64,000 nt of DNA from Caenorhabditis elegans (GCF_000002985.6 NC_003280.10:5638501-5702500); one strand, 5' to 3'. Shown: positions 49,601 to 60,414, numbered from the stretch's first letter. Notes: generated from the sequence alone by a model not told the origin. Translations and numbers: made by a program.

Positions 49601-50404
49601 AAAAATTTTTTATGTGTCAACTATGTTTTTAAATTTAAAAAAGACTGGTTTAAAATGTTTTATAGTCAAAAAAATAATAATTCCATTATTTTTATTTTTA
49701 TTTTAAAACCTCAAAACCAGCTTCATATTCAAAATTAAATTAACCTGAATATTATTGAGCACAGTTGAAATAAGTGATGCTCCCCACCACGAATCCTGTG
49801 ATTCTGGAATCGGAATTCCACACAAATCGAATAACGCCGTCTTGTGTCGTAATTCGAGTTCTTCCAGCATTTGCTCTTTTCGTTGTTGCTCTACTTGTTC
49901 AACTGCTTCCACATCATATCGTTTTTCACTAGATAATGGTCCAACTATAATGAGCACATCGCTGAGCTTTAATGTCCATGGCTCTGATCTTATATGAGTA
50001 ATTGGAACTGATAATGTCAGTTTTCCAAGGAGACCTGATTTAACTTCGACTGGAAGATCCAATTTTCGAAGAGCTGTCTTTTTGAGTGGAACATTTTCCA
50101 ATTCAACTTGTCCTGCAATTAAAAAATTGAACAATCAATAGAAATATTTTTTAACTGATTTTAATTTAACCTTTTGATAAATTGAAACAACAACAAAAAT
50201 AAATGAATTCTTAGAGATTTTTCTAATATTTTTAGATTTTCTGTTTAAAGTTTCATAGCTTATCTCACGCAATTTAATTCAATTTTAAGGATGTTTCGAA
50301 ATCTCACCAGATAAAAGTGCAACTGACAACTGATCGGTATTCAAATCTTCCAGATACTCTCCAATATAATTGTTTAGAACCCATGCGACCACATTCTCCA
50401 GCAT
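31663..50404 (-). CDS. VPS13D-type bridge-like lipid-transfer protein
   Basis: Twenty exons, in order 50308-50404, 49745-50112, 48562-49070, 46808-48260, 46522-46759, 45991-46157, 40425-40800, 38543-39743, 37782-37972, 37283-37731, 36832-36976, 36678-36782, 35897-36631, 34826-35844, 33704-34775, 33097-33654, 32343-33051, 32054-32282, 31906-32005, 31663-31850, give 3302 residues. The N-terminus is the chorein motif ([20 protein letters not shown]). A long RBG-type body follows, then a VAB/SHR-BD region (about 1800-2540). A ricin-B-like lectin segment (about 2540-2690) has [13 protein letters not shown] and [14 protein letters not shown]. The ATG2_C/DH-like region has [17 protein letters not shown] near 2985. 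The lectin segment points to VPS13D rather than VPS13A/C. Role: lipid transfer at ER contacts with mitochondria and peroxisomes. Human VPS13D is about 4388 residues; no UBA domain was seen. A 65-base 5' UTR exon is likely at 50466-50530. Confidence 0.88.
38025..38330. repeat. dispersed inverted-repeat element (copy 5)
   Basis: Facing blocks ATACGATATCTGGTCTCGAC near 38037 and CGTATCGAGACCGGATACTG near 38291, with AAGAGTACTGTAATTTTAA and ACAGTAATCTTTAAAGGCGC between. Intron 37973-38542 of the VPS13D-like gene. Confidence 0.75.
40005..40320. repeat. dispersed inverted-repeat element (copy 6)
   Basis: TACGGTACCAGGTCTCGACA near 40016; opposite arm with ACAGTATTCTTTAAAGGCGC near 40240 and a degenerate GATGTCGAATACCAT end. 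Intron 39744-40424 of the VPS13D-like gene. Confidence 0.7.
41235..41540. repeat. dense TTGCCGG/CCGGCAA motif cluster
   Basis: At least eight copies of TTGCCG or CGGCAA variants in both orientations (for example AAATTGCCGGAATTC near 41290 and TTTCCGGCAAATCG near 41439) within VPS13D-like intron 40801-45990. This is known as an abundant low-complexity repeat type in worm genomes. Confidence 0.55.
42536..43926 (+). CDS. flp-27: FLP-27, FMRFamide-like neuropeptide precursor
   Basis: Exons 42536-42607, 43351-43454 and 43833-43926 encode 89 residues. A signal peptide ([20 protein letters not shown], cleaved near SSAQ) is followed by [13 protein letters not shown]. Then comes the single peptide [23 protein letters not shown] with an amidation and cleavage signal GKR, its last residues split by the 43455-43832 intron. 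A tail [17 protein letters not shown] follows. Processing at RR and KR should give an RMRF-amide. The gene lies antisense inside the 5.2-kb intron of the VPS13D-like gene. The RMRFGKR motif exists only after splicing. The symbol is from memory of this peptide sequence. Confidence 0.88.
43927..45990. other. large-intron sequence without a called exon
   Basis: Part of the VPS13D-like intron downstream of flp-27. Open frames at 43880-44383 and elsewhere are not supported by splice sites or composition. Contains an imperfect palindromic element at 45462-45612. Confidence 0.5.
45462..45612. repeat. imperfect palindromic (MITE-like) element
   Basis: The left arm (TTCGGTACGATAATTTATAC then AATTAAAAAT) pairs imperfectly with the right arm (ATTTTTAATTGCAAAAGTTG then AATTATCGCACCAA) over about 34 positions. 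The centre is AT-rich and itself partly self-complementary. Lies in the VPS13D-like intron. Confidence 0.55.
49110..49440. repeat. dispersed inverted-repeat element (copy 7)
   Basis: The right arm is well preserved: ACTACAGTACTCTTTAAAGG near 49323 and GTGTCGAGACCGAGTGCCGT near 49376. Both ends carry ACCCAGACGC / GCGTCTGGGT (49143 and 49425), the terminal inverted repeat of the family. The left inner arm is largely lost. Confidence 0.7.
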
Positions 50405-50465
50405 TTTTTTAATATTCTGAATTTAGAAGAGTTGCGTTAAAAAAAATAATGAAGTCATCGCTCAC

Positions 50466-51882
50466 TTTTCAAAATTATGTTGTAAAAACCGGCATCAATC
50501 CTTGTAGAATTATTGATCGATGCACCGAATCTGAAATCTTTTCGAATTAACCTTTGCCATTTGCATGTTTTTCATGAAAACATGTGTTTTAATGCATAAA
50601 TCACGTGAAAGCGAGCTGTGACCGGTTGTGTGTACTTTATTGTGTTTCAATCGACCGACGGACGGCCGCCACGCATTTTGTGGCCGGGAGGCCGCTGCAA
50701 TTGCCGGCCACAGCATTTTTACTCGAGTTCACACAATTTCGTTTTAAAACTTCAATTTTTAATACAAAACAATTTTAAATTACTGTAAAATTGTACGAAA
50801 ACCTGAAAAATTGGATTTAAAGCAATTAAAAATAATAAACAAATAAGTTTCAGAAGACACATGTCTCACTATCAAAATTATTCAAATGAATCACTAAAAT
50901 ATAAATGGAACTTTTATTTAATCGGATAATGTTTAAACTCTATAAAAACAGGAAAAAACAACGTAAAAGAGCACTAAAAAGAAGTTGAAGAGATGAATGT
51001 AGAAGATCGGCAGATATGTGGAAACTGCCAATTCATACAACCACTGCGGAGACGTTGCCAGCCCTGTAAATAAGATATTGTTTTATTGATTTCCGACAAG
51101 TTGAAAAGCTGTTGCTTTACAAAATGAATTTCGTCATCAGAAACGCTTTAGATTAAATCGGTCTATGAAACTGAAATGTTGAGAAGTGAACACTAAATGA
51201 ACTATGCAAGTTAATTAAAAATGGATTACTGTAGATAGGGATTTTTCTCCAAATTTGTTTAAAGTTGCAATTTTTACAAAGGAAAAACGAAAACATTGAT
51301 ATTGTAATCAGGGCTGAGCAGCAGGCCAAAAAAATCGGCAATCGGCGATCGCCGATACAAAATAGTTAGATAATATCAATTTATCCCCAAATAATTTGTG
51401 TGAAAAGTGATTAAAAAAATCAAATAATTACTTACTTTTCAATACTCTGCTACAAAAATTGCCCAGAATCCTCGCAAAACTGCTGTTTGATGGATGAAAT
51501 CTGAAATTGTTCTGAAATTGATGAGCTCACATTAACATTCAAAACATTTGAAGTTCAAAATTACAGTAAATAAATAAGAAATACATTGCAGAAGACACAA
51601 GTCTTACTGGAGAGGAAAATATCTTCGTTAATTAATAAAAACTTCAACTTTTATTTAATTCGGATCAAAAGACAAATTCACTAAGTGCACTTTCGCGAGA
51701 GAATATTTACACTCTAAAAAACAGAGAAAAACAAATGAGAAGAGCACTGAAAAAAAAACGAAAACGTTTAGAAAAAAGAAGGAACTATTCGAAAGGATGG
51801 ATAAGGAAGACGGGCGGATGCGCTGACACGTAGAAACTGCCAATTCGATTCAAACAACCATTGCGGGAAGGCGTTGATGAAG
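50466..51882 (-). repeat. tandem duplication of UTR-type exons between NDUFB5 and the VPS13D-like gene
   Basis: Two minus-strand modules repeat in order. Module X, 51645-51882 and about 50905-51063, is preceded by TTTACAG and ends with reverse-strand AATAAA (51650-51655; 50913-50918). Module Y, 51436-51500 and 50466-50530, is exactly 65 bases in both, flanked by TTTCAG and GTRAG, and ends TTGAAAA in each. Y of the left copy splices naturally to the acceptor just before the VPS13D-like ATG, so it looks like a 5' UTR exon. X follows a GTGAGT donor placed right after the NDUFB5 stop, so it may be a 3' UTR exon. Similarity is moderate with indels. I see no shared open frame. Confidence 0.6.
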
Positions 51883-52131
51883 CTGTAAATGAGATATTTC
51901 TTTATTGATTTTGGTATGTTGAAAAGCTTACAATTTGCTTATTTACTCTCAACTTTTACCACTAATTCTTAAAATAAAAATAAACTATGAAACTTTTAGC
52001 TTTAAAATTACTTTTTAAACAGTTTTTTGAAGAAACATTATTCAAAAAAACTGAATGAAAAGCATGCATTTCCACTGTTAGAATTAAAAACACTCTTTAT
52101 ATTTTTGTAAATTTCAAAAAAAAACTCACAA

Positions 52132-52833
52132 TTACTGAGCATAGTGTCCGTGTTGCTCGTATTGATCTCTCATGCGGAGAGCATGCCATCTTCCATAATC
52201 GACCCAGGTGGAAGACACTGGCTGATAGCTCCATCCCTTGTAATCCCAACGTTCACCTTCAAGATGCTTAACACGTTGTTCGATTTGCCTGGAATTATTC
52301 AATTACTAAACCGCCAATAAAATAAAATATTACCTCCATCTGGCAAGAATTCCTTGCTTCTCATAGTAAGCGAGATTTCTTTCGTGGTGCTCAACATCCG
52401 ATACTCCGAACCATTTAGCCCACCATTGACGAATTGGTGTACGTTCGAATTGCCAGTGATGTGGAGCTGGTCCCTGAATGAAGTAACATATCGTTTGATG
52501 ATATATAATTCTTTAAACGTACTTCTGTTGGATAGTCCTTCAATTCGCAAGTTCCGTAGACGATGTGATTGTATGCGAGACAGAAAAGCACTGGGAGGAA
52601 TCCGATTCCGATGAAATAGAAGTGGCACACATCCTTAACAACAATGATGTAAATAAATTACTTCAAATCTCAAAAATTACCTTGATTCTGTTAACAATCA
52701 ATTGTCCCGGGCGTTTTCGGAATACGGCGGCATGGGAGCTTCTAATAGCAGGAATAACGCTGGTAGACGGCTTCAAAAATGCGCTACGACAGGCGCAGGC
52801 CGCCGCCGGCGCCATTTTACTCATCAACGCCAT
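52132..52833 (-). CDS. NDUFB5 (SGDH), mitochondrial complex I accessory subunit
   Basis: Exons 52681-52833, 52523-52633, 52334-52473 and 52132-52288 encode 186 residues, close to the 189 of human NDUFB5. A basic presequence (MALMSKMAPAAACACRSAFLK...) is consistent with mitochondrial import. A membrane segment (FYFIGIGFLPVLFCLAYNHIVYG) at about residues 55-77 and the soluble part with YPTEGPAPHHWQFERTPIRQWWAKW then HERNLAYYEK match the family. It is an accessory subunit of the complex I membrane arm. A GTGAGT donor two bases after the TAA suggests a spliced 3' UTR. It is divergent from eIF2D, 396 bases between starts. Confidence 0.85.
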
Positions 52834-53229
52834 GTTTGCGATAAGCCAATCACCTTTAAATTATGTTATTTTGAACAGGATTTTTTGTTTAAACTAAGTT
52901 TTTCAGTGGAATTGGCGATAAAAACGATTTATTCTAAGAAATTAAATTTTGCATAATCTTTTTCAAACTGATCTGAAACAAAATAACTTAAAAAAACAGG
53001 TTTAAAACATGAATTCCAAGAAGCTTCGAAAAGAAAAAAGAAATAATAAATTGCGGCAGGGTTTTGGGAGGCGGACCGTTCCCGTCTTCAGCAAGTCCGC
53101 CGCGCACTTTTCTCTCGACTTTTTTGCTGTAATATTTTTCCAACAATTTTTCAGCAAATATTAAAATTGTATATTTACAATCATTTATTTTTGTTTTTTG
53201 TTAAAAATTGTGTATTTCAGGTTAATGAA
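52834..53229. promoter_or_regulatory. bidirectional promoter region NDUFB5 / eIF2D
   Basis: The 396 bases between two divergent start codons include a GC-rich core near 53055-53110 (GGGAGGCGGACCG, TCCGCCGCGCACTT). On the right, GTGTATTTCAG ends at 53220, just before the eIF2D start, as a trans-splice acceptor. No TATA box seen. Confidence 0.45.
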
Positions 53230-55262
53230 ATGTTCAAAAAACCGTTTACAGTCAAGAAAAATACAAATCAGCGGAATTCTGACTCGTGAGTTACCCGCTC
53301 CGCATAATTTTCTAATCTACTGTTTAATTTCAGACGAAAACTGTTTAACCGACTGAAAGAGGAAGTCAATGGAGAATCGAATATTGACAAGAAAGGCCAA
53401 GTAAGTACATTTTTTGCACAAGAGCTGAAAAAAAATCGAATTTTTCCCAGGTCGCTCAAGTAAAGCTGACAACTTTCGAAGGAACCCAGATGAATGTCTA
53501 CACAATTGACAAAGTTCCGATGCTTTTCGAATTCAGTGAAAATGGAAATATCTATCCCACTGTGTATTATATGTGGAATAATCAAAAGACATTTCCAGTC
53601 TTGATCTGCCATGAACCAGTTTTCTCGTATCTAGAAAATGGAGCAGATCTTATGCTTCCTGGTGTTATTCGTTCATCCATTTTCCCATTTCCAACGTTTC
53701 GAAAAGGAGCTCCAGTGGCAATTGCATTTTATTCGTCTGAAACTGAAACTGTTTCAGGCCCATCGGCAGTAGGCTGCTCAATGATGTCGTCTGAAGAAAT
53801 GGTTGTGTGTGGATTCAAAGGAAAAGGTGTCCAAGTGTTGCATGTCTTCAGAGATCAACTTTGGGATTTTGGACCAAAAGGTGTTCCTCCTTCATGTTCA
53901 TTAGAAGACTGGAACAAGATTGGAGTAGAATCCGAAGAATCAGAGGAAGATGAGGAAACAGATGAAAGGAAAGAATTGGATGCTTGTCAATCAACATTAC
54001 CAAAAGAAGAAGAAAAACAAGAAGTGATACAAGAAGAACCTATGGAAAATCTTCTGACACGTTGTTTCCTAGCTGGCTTAAAACATAGATTCACTCGAAA
54101 TCAACTCCCAATGGATGTTGGACAATTCTATACGCAATGTGTTCTCTCTTGTGTTCCAGATGGCCGACGATTGGATATGAAAAAGACACATTTCAAGAAA
54201 TTCGCTACGTTTCTTCAAGAAATAAATGAACTAGAAAGTGAGTGGATCATCAAGATTACGCCGAGTAAAGAGAAAAAAGGAGCTGATATCGTAGCTGATG
54301 TGAACTTTTCCAACAAATTATTCCGCGATTTTGAAGTAACTGATGAACGAATTGTTGATGAAGCTCCAGCGGAGAAGGCCAAGTTTGATGCTCCCGTGAT
54401 AGCTGAATATTTTGCAATTACCGAACCAACGCTGAAGTTGTTCCCTGGCTGCTCAAAAGGGGATCTTCTGACTGTGAAACAAATCAAAGAATTTGTCACA
54501 AAATATGTAAATGAAAACGTAAGTCTCCTTATAATTCTTATTCAGTTATAATTGTCACCAGCCGTGGACCGCACCTACGGCGCGGCCCCCGACTTTTTTG
54601 AGAAAACACATTAGATATACGGAGTCTATCGCGGACCTCGATCGATGTCTGCTGCGCATTTAGCATAAGGTTTCCCAAAATTTCGTTGCTCTGATCAGAG
54701 ATCAAACTACATAGGGACAGAAGGACACGCGCTTTATATATAGTAAATGATGTTTTTAGAAACTTGCTGCTGGAGGATCAGTTCGTCTTGATCCAATTAT
54801 CTTTTCGGTCACTAAAATCCAAACGGATACAACTCCATGGGCAAATTTGATGAAAGAAATCCATTCAAGAATGACTGCAACATGGCACATAAGATGGCCT
54901 GACGGCAGAGAAATAGTCAGAAAAGTATCTCCACCGAGAGTTGAATTCAAGATCGAAAACCGTGCTGGAAACAAAAAAGTTACTCTTTTAAATGGATTAG
55001 CGATGTTTGGAATTGACATTCGAACGATTTGCCATCAAATTCAGGTAGTTGGTGGCTAATCCTTAAATACTAATTTCTGAATTTTCAGACTGGTGTGGCT
55101 ACTAGTGTTACAAGTCAATGGGAAGTTCCTGGCGTCGAAGGTCCTCAAGTACTCGTTCAAGGAAATCAAATTCATTTTATCGCTGATCTTCTGATAAAAT
55201 CGTATGGAATCGACAAGAAATTTATGAAAGGAACCGAGTTGGCGGTGAAAAAGAAGAAATAA
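53230..55262 (+). CDS. eIF2D (ligatin) translation factor
   Basis: Exons 53230-53285, 53334-53400, 53451-54518, 54760-55044 and 55089-55262 encode 549 residues (human eIF2D 584). The start MFKKPFTVKKNTNQRNSDSRKLF is the typical eIF2D N-terminus. A PUA domain lies at about 95-175 (PVFSYLENGADLMLPGV, GPSAVGCSMMSS), followed by an acidic linker. A winged-helix and SWIB/MDM2-like block lies at about 345-420 (LLTVKQIKEFVTKYVNENK), and a C-terminal SUI1 domain at about 465-545 (GNKKVTLLNGLAMFGIDI). The protein delivers or removes tRNA and mRNA on 40S subunits during initiation and recycling. The ATG used is the second after the acceptor; the first, at 53225, is out of frame. Intron 54519-54759 contains a GC-rich repeat-like stretch. 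Confidence 0.9.
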
Positions 55263-55705
55263 GAAAATTTGGAGAAATTTGCAAATTCAAATAGTATTAA
55301 ATCTGTTCAATGTATTCCCTCACACCTTAATTTTTTTGTTTTGAAATTCGGTCTTTCTTTATTTATTAAATACCCGTGTGTTTCTAAGTATGGGTTGTAT
55401 TCGTATTTTCGGTTCCATAAAGATTCATGAAGAACTTTCTCTTATCGTTTTGAACATATCCGCTTGGTGAATTATCAGTGCCAATTTAAATATTACACAT
55501 ACGCGAACATTTTCGATTTTCGGGCAGAAAAAAAAGGTATTAGGTCTCGCCACGCTTTTTTTGTGAGATAAAAACGAGGGTGTGCCTTTAAAGAGTACTG
55601 TAAGTGTCGAGACCTGGTGCCGCATTTTGGACCCAAGATTTCGCGTCTGGGGGATAAATTGTTCTAAATTTTTAAGATGTTAATCCATTTTCAGATTAAA
55701 TCAAA
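55263..55705. repeat. intergenic with truncated dispersed repeat (copy 8)
   Basis: Around 55530-55640: AGGTCTCGCCACGC, AAAGAGTACTGTAAGTGTCGA and GAGACCTGGTGCCGC lie close together. This looks like the family element with its central part deleted, bounded by GCGTCTGGGG at 55648. Confidence 0.6.
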
Positions 55706-56239
55706 ATGCCTTCAAAATACATGCAATTGGCGAAGGAAATCATCAAAAATTATGGAACCAAGGGTCAATTCGGATGTGTTTCCGGAGCAGGAAATGTGAG
55801 AGCAGTTCATGCGGAGGAAGGAAATCTACGAGTGGAATTTGAAGTTGAGAAAGATCAGTCAAACCATTTTAACACTCTTCACGGTGGATGTACATCTACG
55901 CTCATTGATATTTTCACTACTGGGGCTCTTCTTCTCACAAAACCAGCTAGGCCAGGAGTATCTGTTGATTTGCATGTTACGTACGTAAAGAGAGAAGAAA
56001 ATTGTCGAATTTGATAGATTTTTAGATACCTGACCGCCGCTAAAATTGGTGAGACCCTTGTGCTCGACTCCACCGTCATCAAACAAGGAAAAACTCTTGC
56101 ATTCACAAAGGTAAACTTTAAGAAAAGTTTTAAAAATATTATTTTTTTCCAGGCAGAACTCTACCGTAAAAGTGATAATGTAATGATTGCAACTGGAGTA
56201 CATACCAAAGCATTCCCAACTGTGAAGAAAGCAAACTAA
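55706..56239 (+). CDS. hotdog thioesterase, ACOT13-like, paralogue 1
   Basis: Exons 55706-55980, 56026-56110 and 56153-56239 encode 148 residues (ACOT13/THEM2 is about 140). The PaaI-type hotdog signature is present: FNTLHGGCTSTLIDIFTTGAL, where the HGG loop and the Asp support thioester hydrolysis, then RPGVSVDLHVTYLTAAKIGETL and ATGVHTKAF. Predicted to hydrolyse medium/long-chain acyl-CoA as a tetramer. The next paralogue lies 654 bases downstream, with identical intron positions. The start is preceded by TTTTCAGATTAAATCAAA, a trans-splice type leader. Confidence 0.85.
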
Positions 56240-56264
56240 TCAATATATTCCAAGACATGGAAAT

Positions 56265-56640
56265 TTGCGATCCGTGCGCCAAAAATACGGTATCCGGTCT
56301 CGACACAAAATGTTTTGGTTAAATGAAAAAAGGTGTGCTTCTTTGATGAGTACTGTAATTTTAGACTCTCGTTGTTGTTGAAATTTCATTGATTTTTCAA
56401 CAATTTCCCATCAATTTTCGATAAAAAAAACATTTATTAATTTATTTTAAAACTCCCATACATCAATTAAAACTTTTTTTTTTCAGAAAATCGCGAAAAA
56501 AAATCAAGAGTTGGAATTTCCAGTAAACTTTAATGGCGCACACACCTTTTCCCGTTATAAAAAAAGTTTTCGTGTCGAGACCGGCTACCGTGATTTCTGC
56601 CCAAAAATCGCAAAATTTCGTGTCTGGAATACCTCCTAAA
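56265..56640. repeat. dispersed inverted-repeat element (copy 9)
   Basis: TACGGTATCCGGTCTCGACA near 56286 faces CGTGTCGAGACCGGCTACCG near 56570, with GATGAGTACTGTAATTTTAG and GTAAACTTTAATGGCGCAC between. One of the most complete copies, between the two thioesterase genes. Confidence 0.75.
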
Positions 56641-56893
56641 CATAATTCCTAGACACAATTTCTAATTTGATCGTTTTGAAAAACATTTCCCTTGTGTACA
56701 AAACTATTATTCCGCAATAAAATTGTAAAGAATTCTTGTTTTTTTTCCAATTTTCCATAAATACTCGTTTTAATCCGAGTACTCTGTACATGTTTTGATG
56801 GTAAGAGAATCCACGCAAGTCTACGTGGTTATGAGATTTTTGTTTTGAAACAAATATTTTTAAATCATATATTTTTTCTAAGATTGCTTGAAA

Positions 56894-57758
56894 ATGGCAT
56901 CAAAATACATGCAAATTGCGAAGGAAGTGATCAAAATGTTCGGGACAAAAGGACAATTCGGTTATGCGGCTGGAGCACGGAATGTGAGAGCAGTTCATGC
57001 GGAGGAAGGAAATCTACGAGTGGAATTCGAAGTTGAAAAGGATCAGACAAATCAATTCGAGACACTTCATGGTGGATGTACAGCAGCACTTATCGATTGT
57101 TTCACAACTGGTGCTCTTCTACTCACAAAGGAAGCGAGGCCTGGTGTTTCAGTGGATTTGCATATTACGTGAGTATCTATATCTAAATAGAGGTTTCCTA
57201 GATTATGCAATGATTTGAAACATATAAGTCTTGCGAACAAGTGCAATATTTAAGCCAAAATTCAGTGTGGGGTCCCACCACGACCGAAATGTTCTCAGCT
57301 ACGGTACCAACGAACTTTTTCTAATGTTTTCTAATTTTTCCATTCCAACCTTTAATTTAAAACTACAGATTTATTGCAAAACCAACAAAAAAGAGAAATC
57401 TACCGTACTCACGAGTACGGTAACTGAAAAGTTTCGCTCATTCTAGTACCCCCATACCTATATTTTAGCTTTATAATCGTTCATTTTCGTAAACTAATAA
57501 TGCCAGAAATTCAGGAGAAAATATTTATGATCATCGTAACTTCCAGATACTTGACAGCTGCAAACATCGGAGAAACTCTTGTACTCAACTCTACTGTCAT
57601 CAAACAGGGGCGCTCTCTTGGATTCACTAAGGTATCATATTTTTTTATTCTTGAATATTTCTGATTACAAAAGTGTTTTATTTCAGGCAGAACTCTATCG
57701 TAAAAGGGACAATGCAATGATTGCTACTGGAGTCCACACCAAGGCGTTCCCAAAGTGA
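56894..57758 (+). CDS. hotdog thioesterase, ACOT13-like, paralogue 2
   Basis: Exons 56894-57168, 57547-57631 and 57687-57758 encode 143 residues. It is closely similar to the upstream copy (first exon 275 bases and second 85 bases in both, identical phases), with the same FETLHGGCTAALIDCFTTGAL and RPGVSVDLHIT motifs. It ends at AFPK, five residues earlier than paralogue 1. A recent tandem duplication is the simplest origin. Intron 1 here is 378 bases and contains a degenerate dispersed-repeat piece (57255-57430), whereas the homologous intron in paralogue 1 is 45 bases. Confidence 0.85.
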
Positions 57759-58193
57759 TCGCTCACCATAAAATAAATAATGTTATATGCAAATTAAACT
57801 AGAATTATTTTACCATGTATTCCATTTCATTTCAGAAAATAAATATCTTTATCAATATATGTGTTTGTTTGCCATTAAAAAACACAAATATCGGAAGTGA
57901 GAGATCATTTGTTGTAAGGATAATGTGTTTTAAAGGCTCCGTATCACACGCCAACGCTCTGAGTTGATGCTCAGTGAAATACCAAAAGTGACGAAGAAGC
58001 TCAAAATTCATATTTTTTGGATGCAAATCATAGAAAGAAGTCTTATAAAAAATTCCATTAAAAAATTCCGAACATATCTTGCTGCGGTTATGTTGGAGGC
58101 AAGAAAAAAAAAAGAAATCATAATCGCCTTCGATCACTTTTTTTATACACATTGTTTATCATGAAAACTTATTCCAAAACAAGATACCAAAAT
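57759..58193. other. convergent 3' flanks of thioesterase 2 and the F-box gene
   Basis: No exon called. AATAAA sequences near 57773 (plus) may end the thioesterase mRNA. Confidence 0.4.
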
Positions 58194-60414
58194 TCACCAC
58201 AAATATTCTAAAATTTTCAATTGCCTTATAACCAATGATGGCTGTTTCGAGAAGTTTGTACTTTTGAAGAATCCAATTTCAAGTTCCTCTTTTCCTTCGT
58301 CTAGATCCCGAGACACTTTCCACGTCGTTGGTGTTTTCTGGCAACTCTCATTTTTCAGTAAAATCAATAATTCGGGAATTGGAAAACTAATGACAATGTT
58401 GTACATTTCAATCCAAGAAATGGAGCCCAATTTCCAATTCTGAAATTCGAATAAATGGAGTGATTAATCAAATTCCACAGAAACATACTTTTAGGAAGGT
58501 AGATATATCTGAACTTCTGAGACGATTTTGCCCAATTTCCAACCAATCTCCTCTGAACTTTCTGAAGTGATCTCCCGAAAGTGGGTGGTAGAAGTTTCTA
58601 GATTCCTGATTTCCAATCGTTAATCGAGTTAACTTCAAAATAAAATTGGTAAAACTATTGAAATTTCCTTTCAATACAAACCTTCTCAACATGAAGTTCA
58701 TTGAAAAAATCCTCAGGAACTCTGAATCTCCAGTCAACAATTAGTTCTGCACACACCAAACTTGCCATGCAATTTTCCAATTTTGTGACGTCACACTCAA
58801 CTTTTGAGCTTCCCAATTTCAAACAATCAATTCTAGTGAAATTTGTTTTTTGAATAACTTTTTGAAGAAATTCAATAGGTTCATCTTCACTTCCATTCTG
58901 GAGAAGTAACATTGAATATTTGATTTCTTGAAACTTTAATTATACTCACCATCTCTAGCCAAAGTAAATCCACTTTAGCACCACGAAGATATTTATCCAT
59001 GTCATCATGATTGATAGTGTTGATTTCATTCGAGTTTGCTAATGTGAAACTTATCTTTTCCTAAATTTGAAGTCAAAACATCAATCAACATGACAATGTA
59101 CTTACAGGAGTAACAAACATCTGACGAATCGGGATGGGCAACATGTACCTTTGGTACAACTGAATAAAATGTTGTACTCTTTTAGAGACAGTCTTCATAC
59201 TTTGAATTGTTCGAAACTCAGTCTGGAATGAAATTTAATGTATTTATTTTGAAAAGTCTAGATTCTAGATTCTAGAATGAAATTATTAAAAATTTGTATA
59301 TCATAAAACATTATTTTAACTAAAATGTAAATGTTAATGTCGATAGGTTTATGTAAACAAAACTATTTTTTAAAGATGGTGCATCGTAAGACGGAAACTT
59401 GTATATTTTATAAAACAATATAACTCATTATAATCGAAATGCCCAAATATGATAATTAACGACTTTGAAATTTTTTAGATTTACTCGAATGATTAGACAA
59501 CGTTTTTGTAATTATCCAAAATTACCAAAAAAAAGAGTGGTTTTAAAATTAAATTTAGACCATAGTCACATGTTTAGGCCCTTACAATGATTAAATAAAA
59601 ACGTTAAATAAGCGGCAAATCTAGAACCTACGCAGTCTACAAGTTACAGCAAACTTGTCTTACTGAGCATCTGGAATGGAAAGTCTAAATTTTCCCTGGG
59701 AAAAAACGATTTTCAGTTTTTCCCTTATTTAGTGAATATTTTTGATCTCTGTATATGTTTGTAGTACATCATGTTGATGGACTGATATTCTATACCCAAA
59801 AAAAACAAATATCAAGTTTTGGATAACCTATCTCCTCTTCCAAATTCGGACACCACTACCACCACCGTCACTTGTCCATAGGGTATTCCCCGAGACGAGA
59901 GTATCATGGGAATGCCAAAGTAAATTGTGATATCAGGTGTTACGTTGTGGAGTATCATGTGAATGAATGAGTGTCAATATCAGAAATATCAAGAAGAAAG
60001 AAAAGAACAGAAGGTGTTTTGATGGTTTGATTTTTAGATTGATCTATGGAGGAAAAGATCGAAACAAAAGAAGGAAAATGCCAGGGAACTGATAAAATGT
60101 AAACTTTTGATCAGATTTAATAAAATCCAATTATGAACATGGATTGTGAATCATGGATGGGGAATTGGGCAATTAAGGCATTCCTCACATTTGAGGCAAA
60201 ATCTTTTGTTCAAAACTACTCCAGTCATCTAATATTATTTCTGAAATTTAAAATATAAGTTTATTAATTAATCGGAAATGTTTACTCTAAAGGTTGATGC
60301 ATAATCAAAAACCGTTTCTATCATTTCAATTAAACAAATACGCACATTTTTATGACTCACCCTTTTCAGAACTTCCAATTGCATCTCATTTGGCAGCTGC
60401 TCAAACTCAAACAT
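58194..60414 (-). CDS. F-box protein (nematode family)
   Basis: Exons 60361-60414, 59106-59222, 58950-59060, 58682-58897, 58489-58632 and 58194-58439 encode 295 residues in one frame. The N-terminus is an F-box: FEFEQLPNEMQLEVLKR joined to TEFRTIQSMKTVSKRVQHFIQ, the usual site for Skp1 binding. The rest resembles the C-terminal recognition region of worm F-box families (LVCAELIVDWRF, HFRKFRGDWLEIGQNRLRSSDISTFL). I cannot tell FBXA from FBXB type. These genes are greatly expanded in C. elegans and probably serve as SCF substrate adaptors. The first intron is 1138 bases. The intron before 58632 has a weak TTTTGAAG acceptor. Confidence 0.7.
59223..60360. other. long first intron of the F-box gene
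   Basis: AT-rich, no exon or repeat recognised apart from simple A/T runs. Confidence 0.4.

Noticed and set aside
50510-50716. 68-codon minus-strand open frame with Cys/His
   Set aside because: Overlaps the putative 5' UTR exon of the VPS13D-like gene; not conserved in its duplicate at 51436-51500.
51655-51843. 62-codon minus-strand open frame with hydrophobic stretch in module X
   Set aside because: The duplicate module has indels that shift this frame, so shared coding is not supported.
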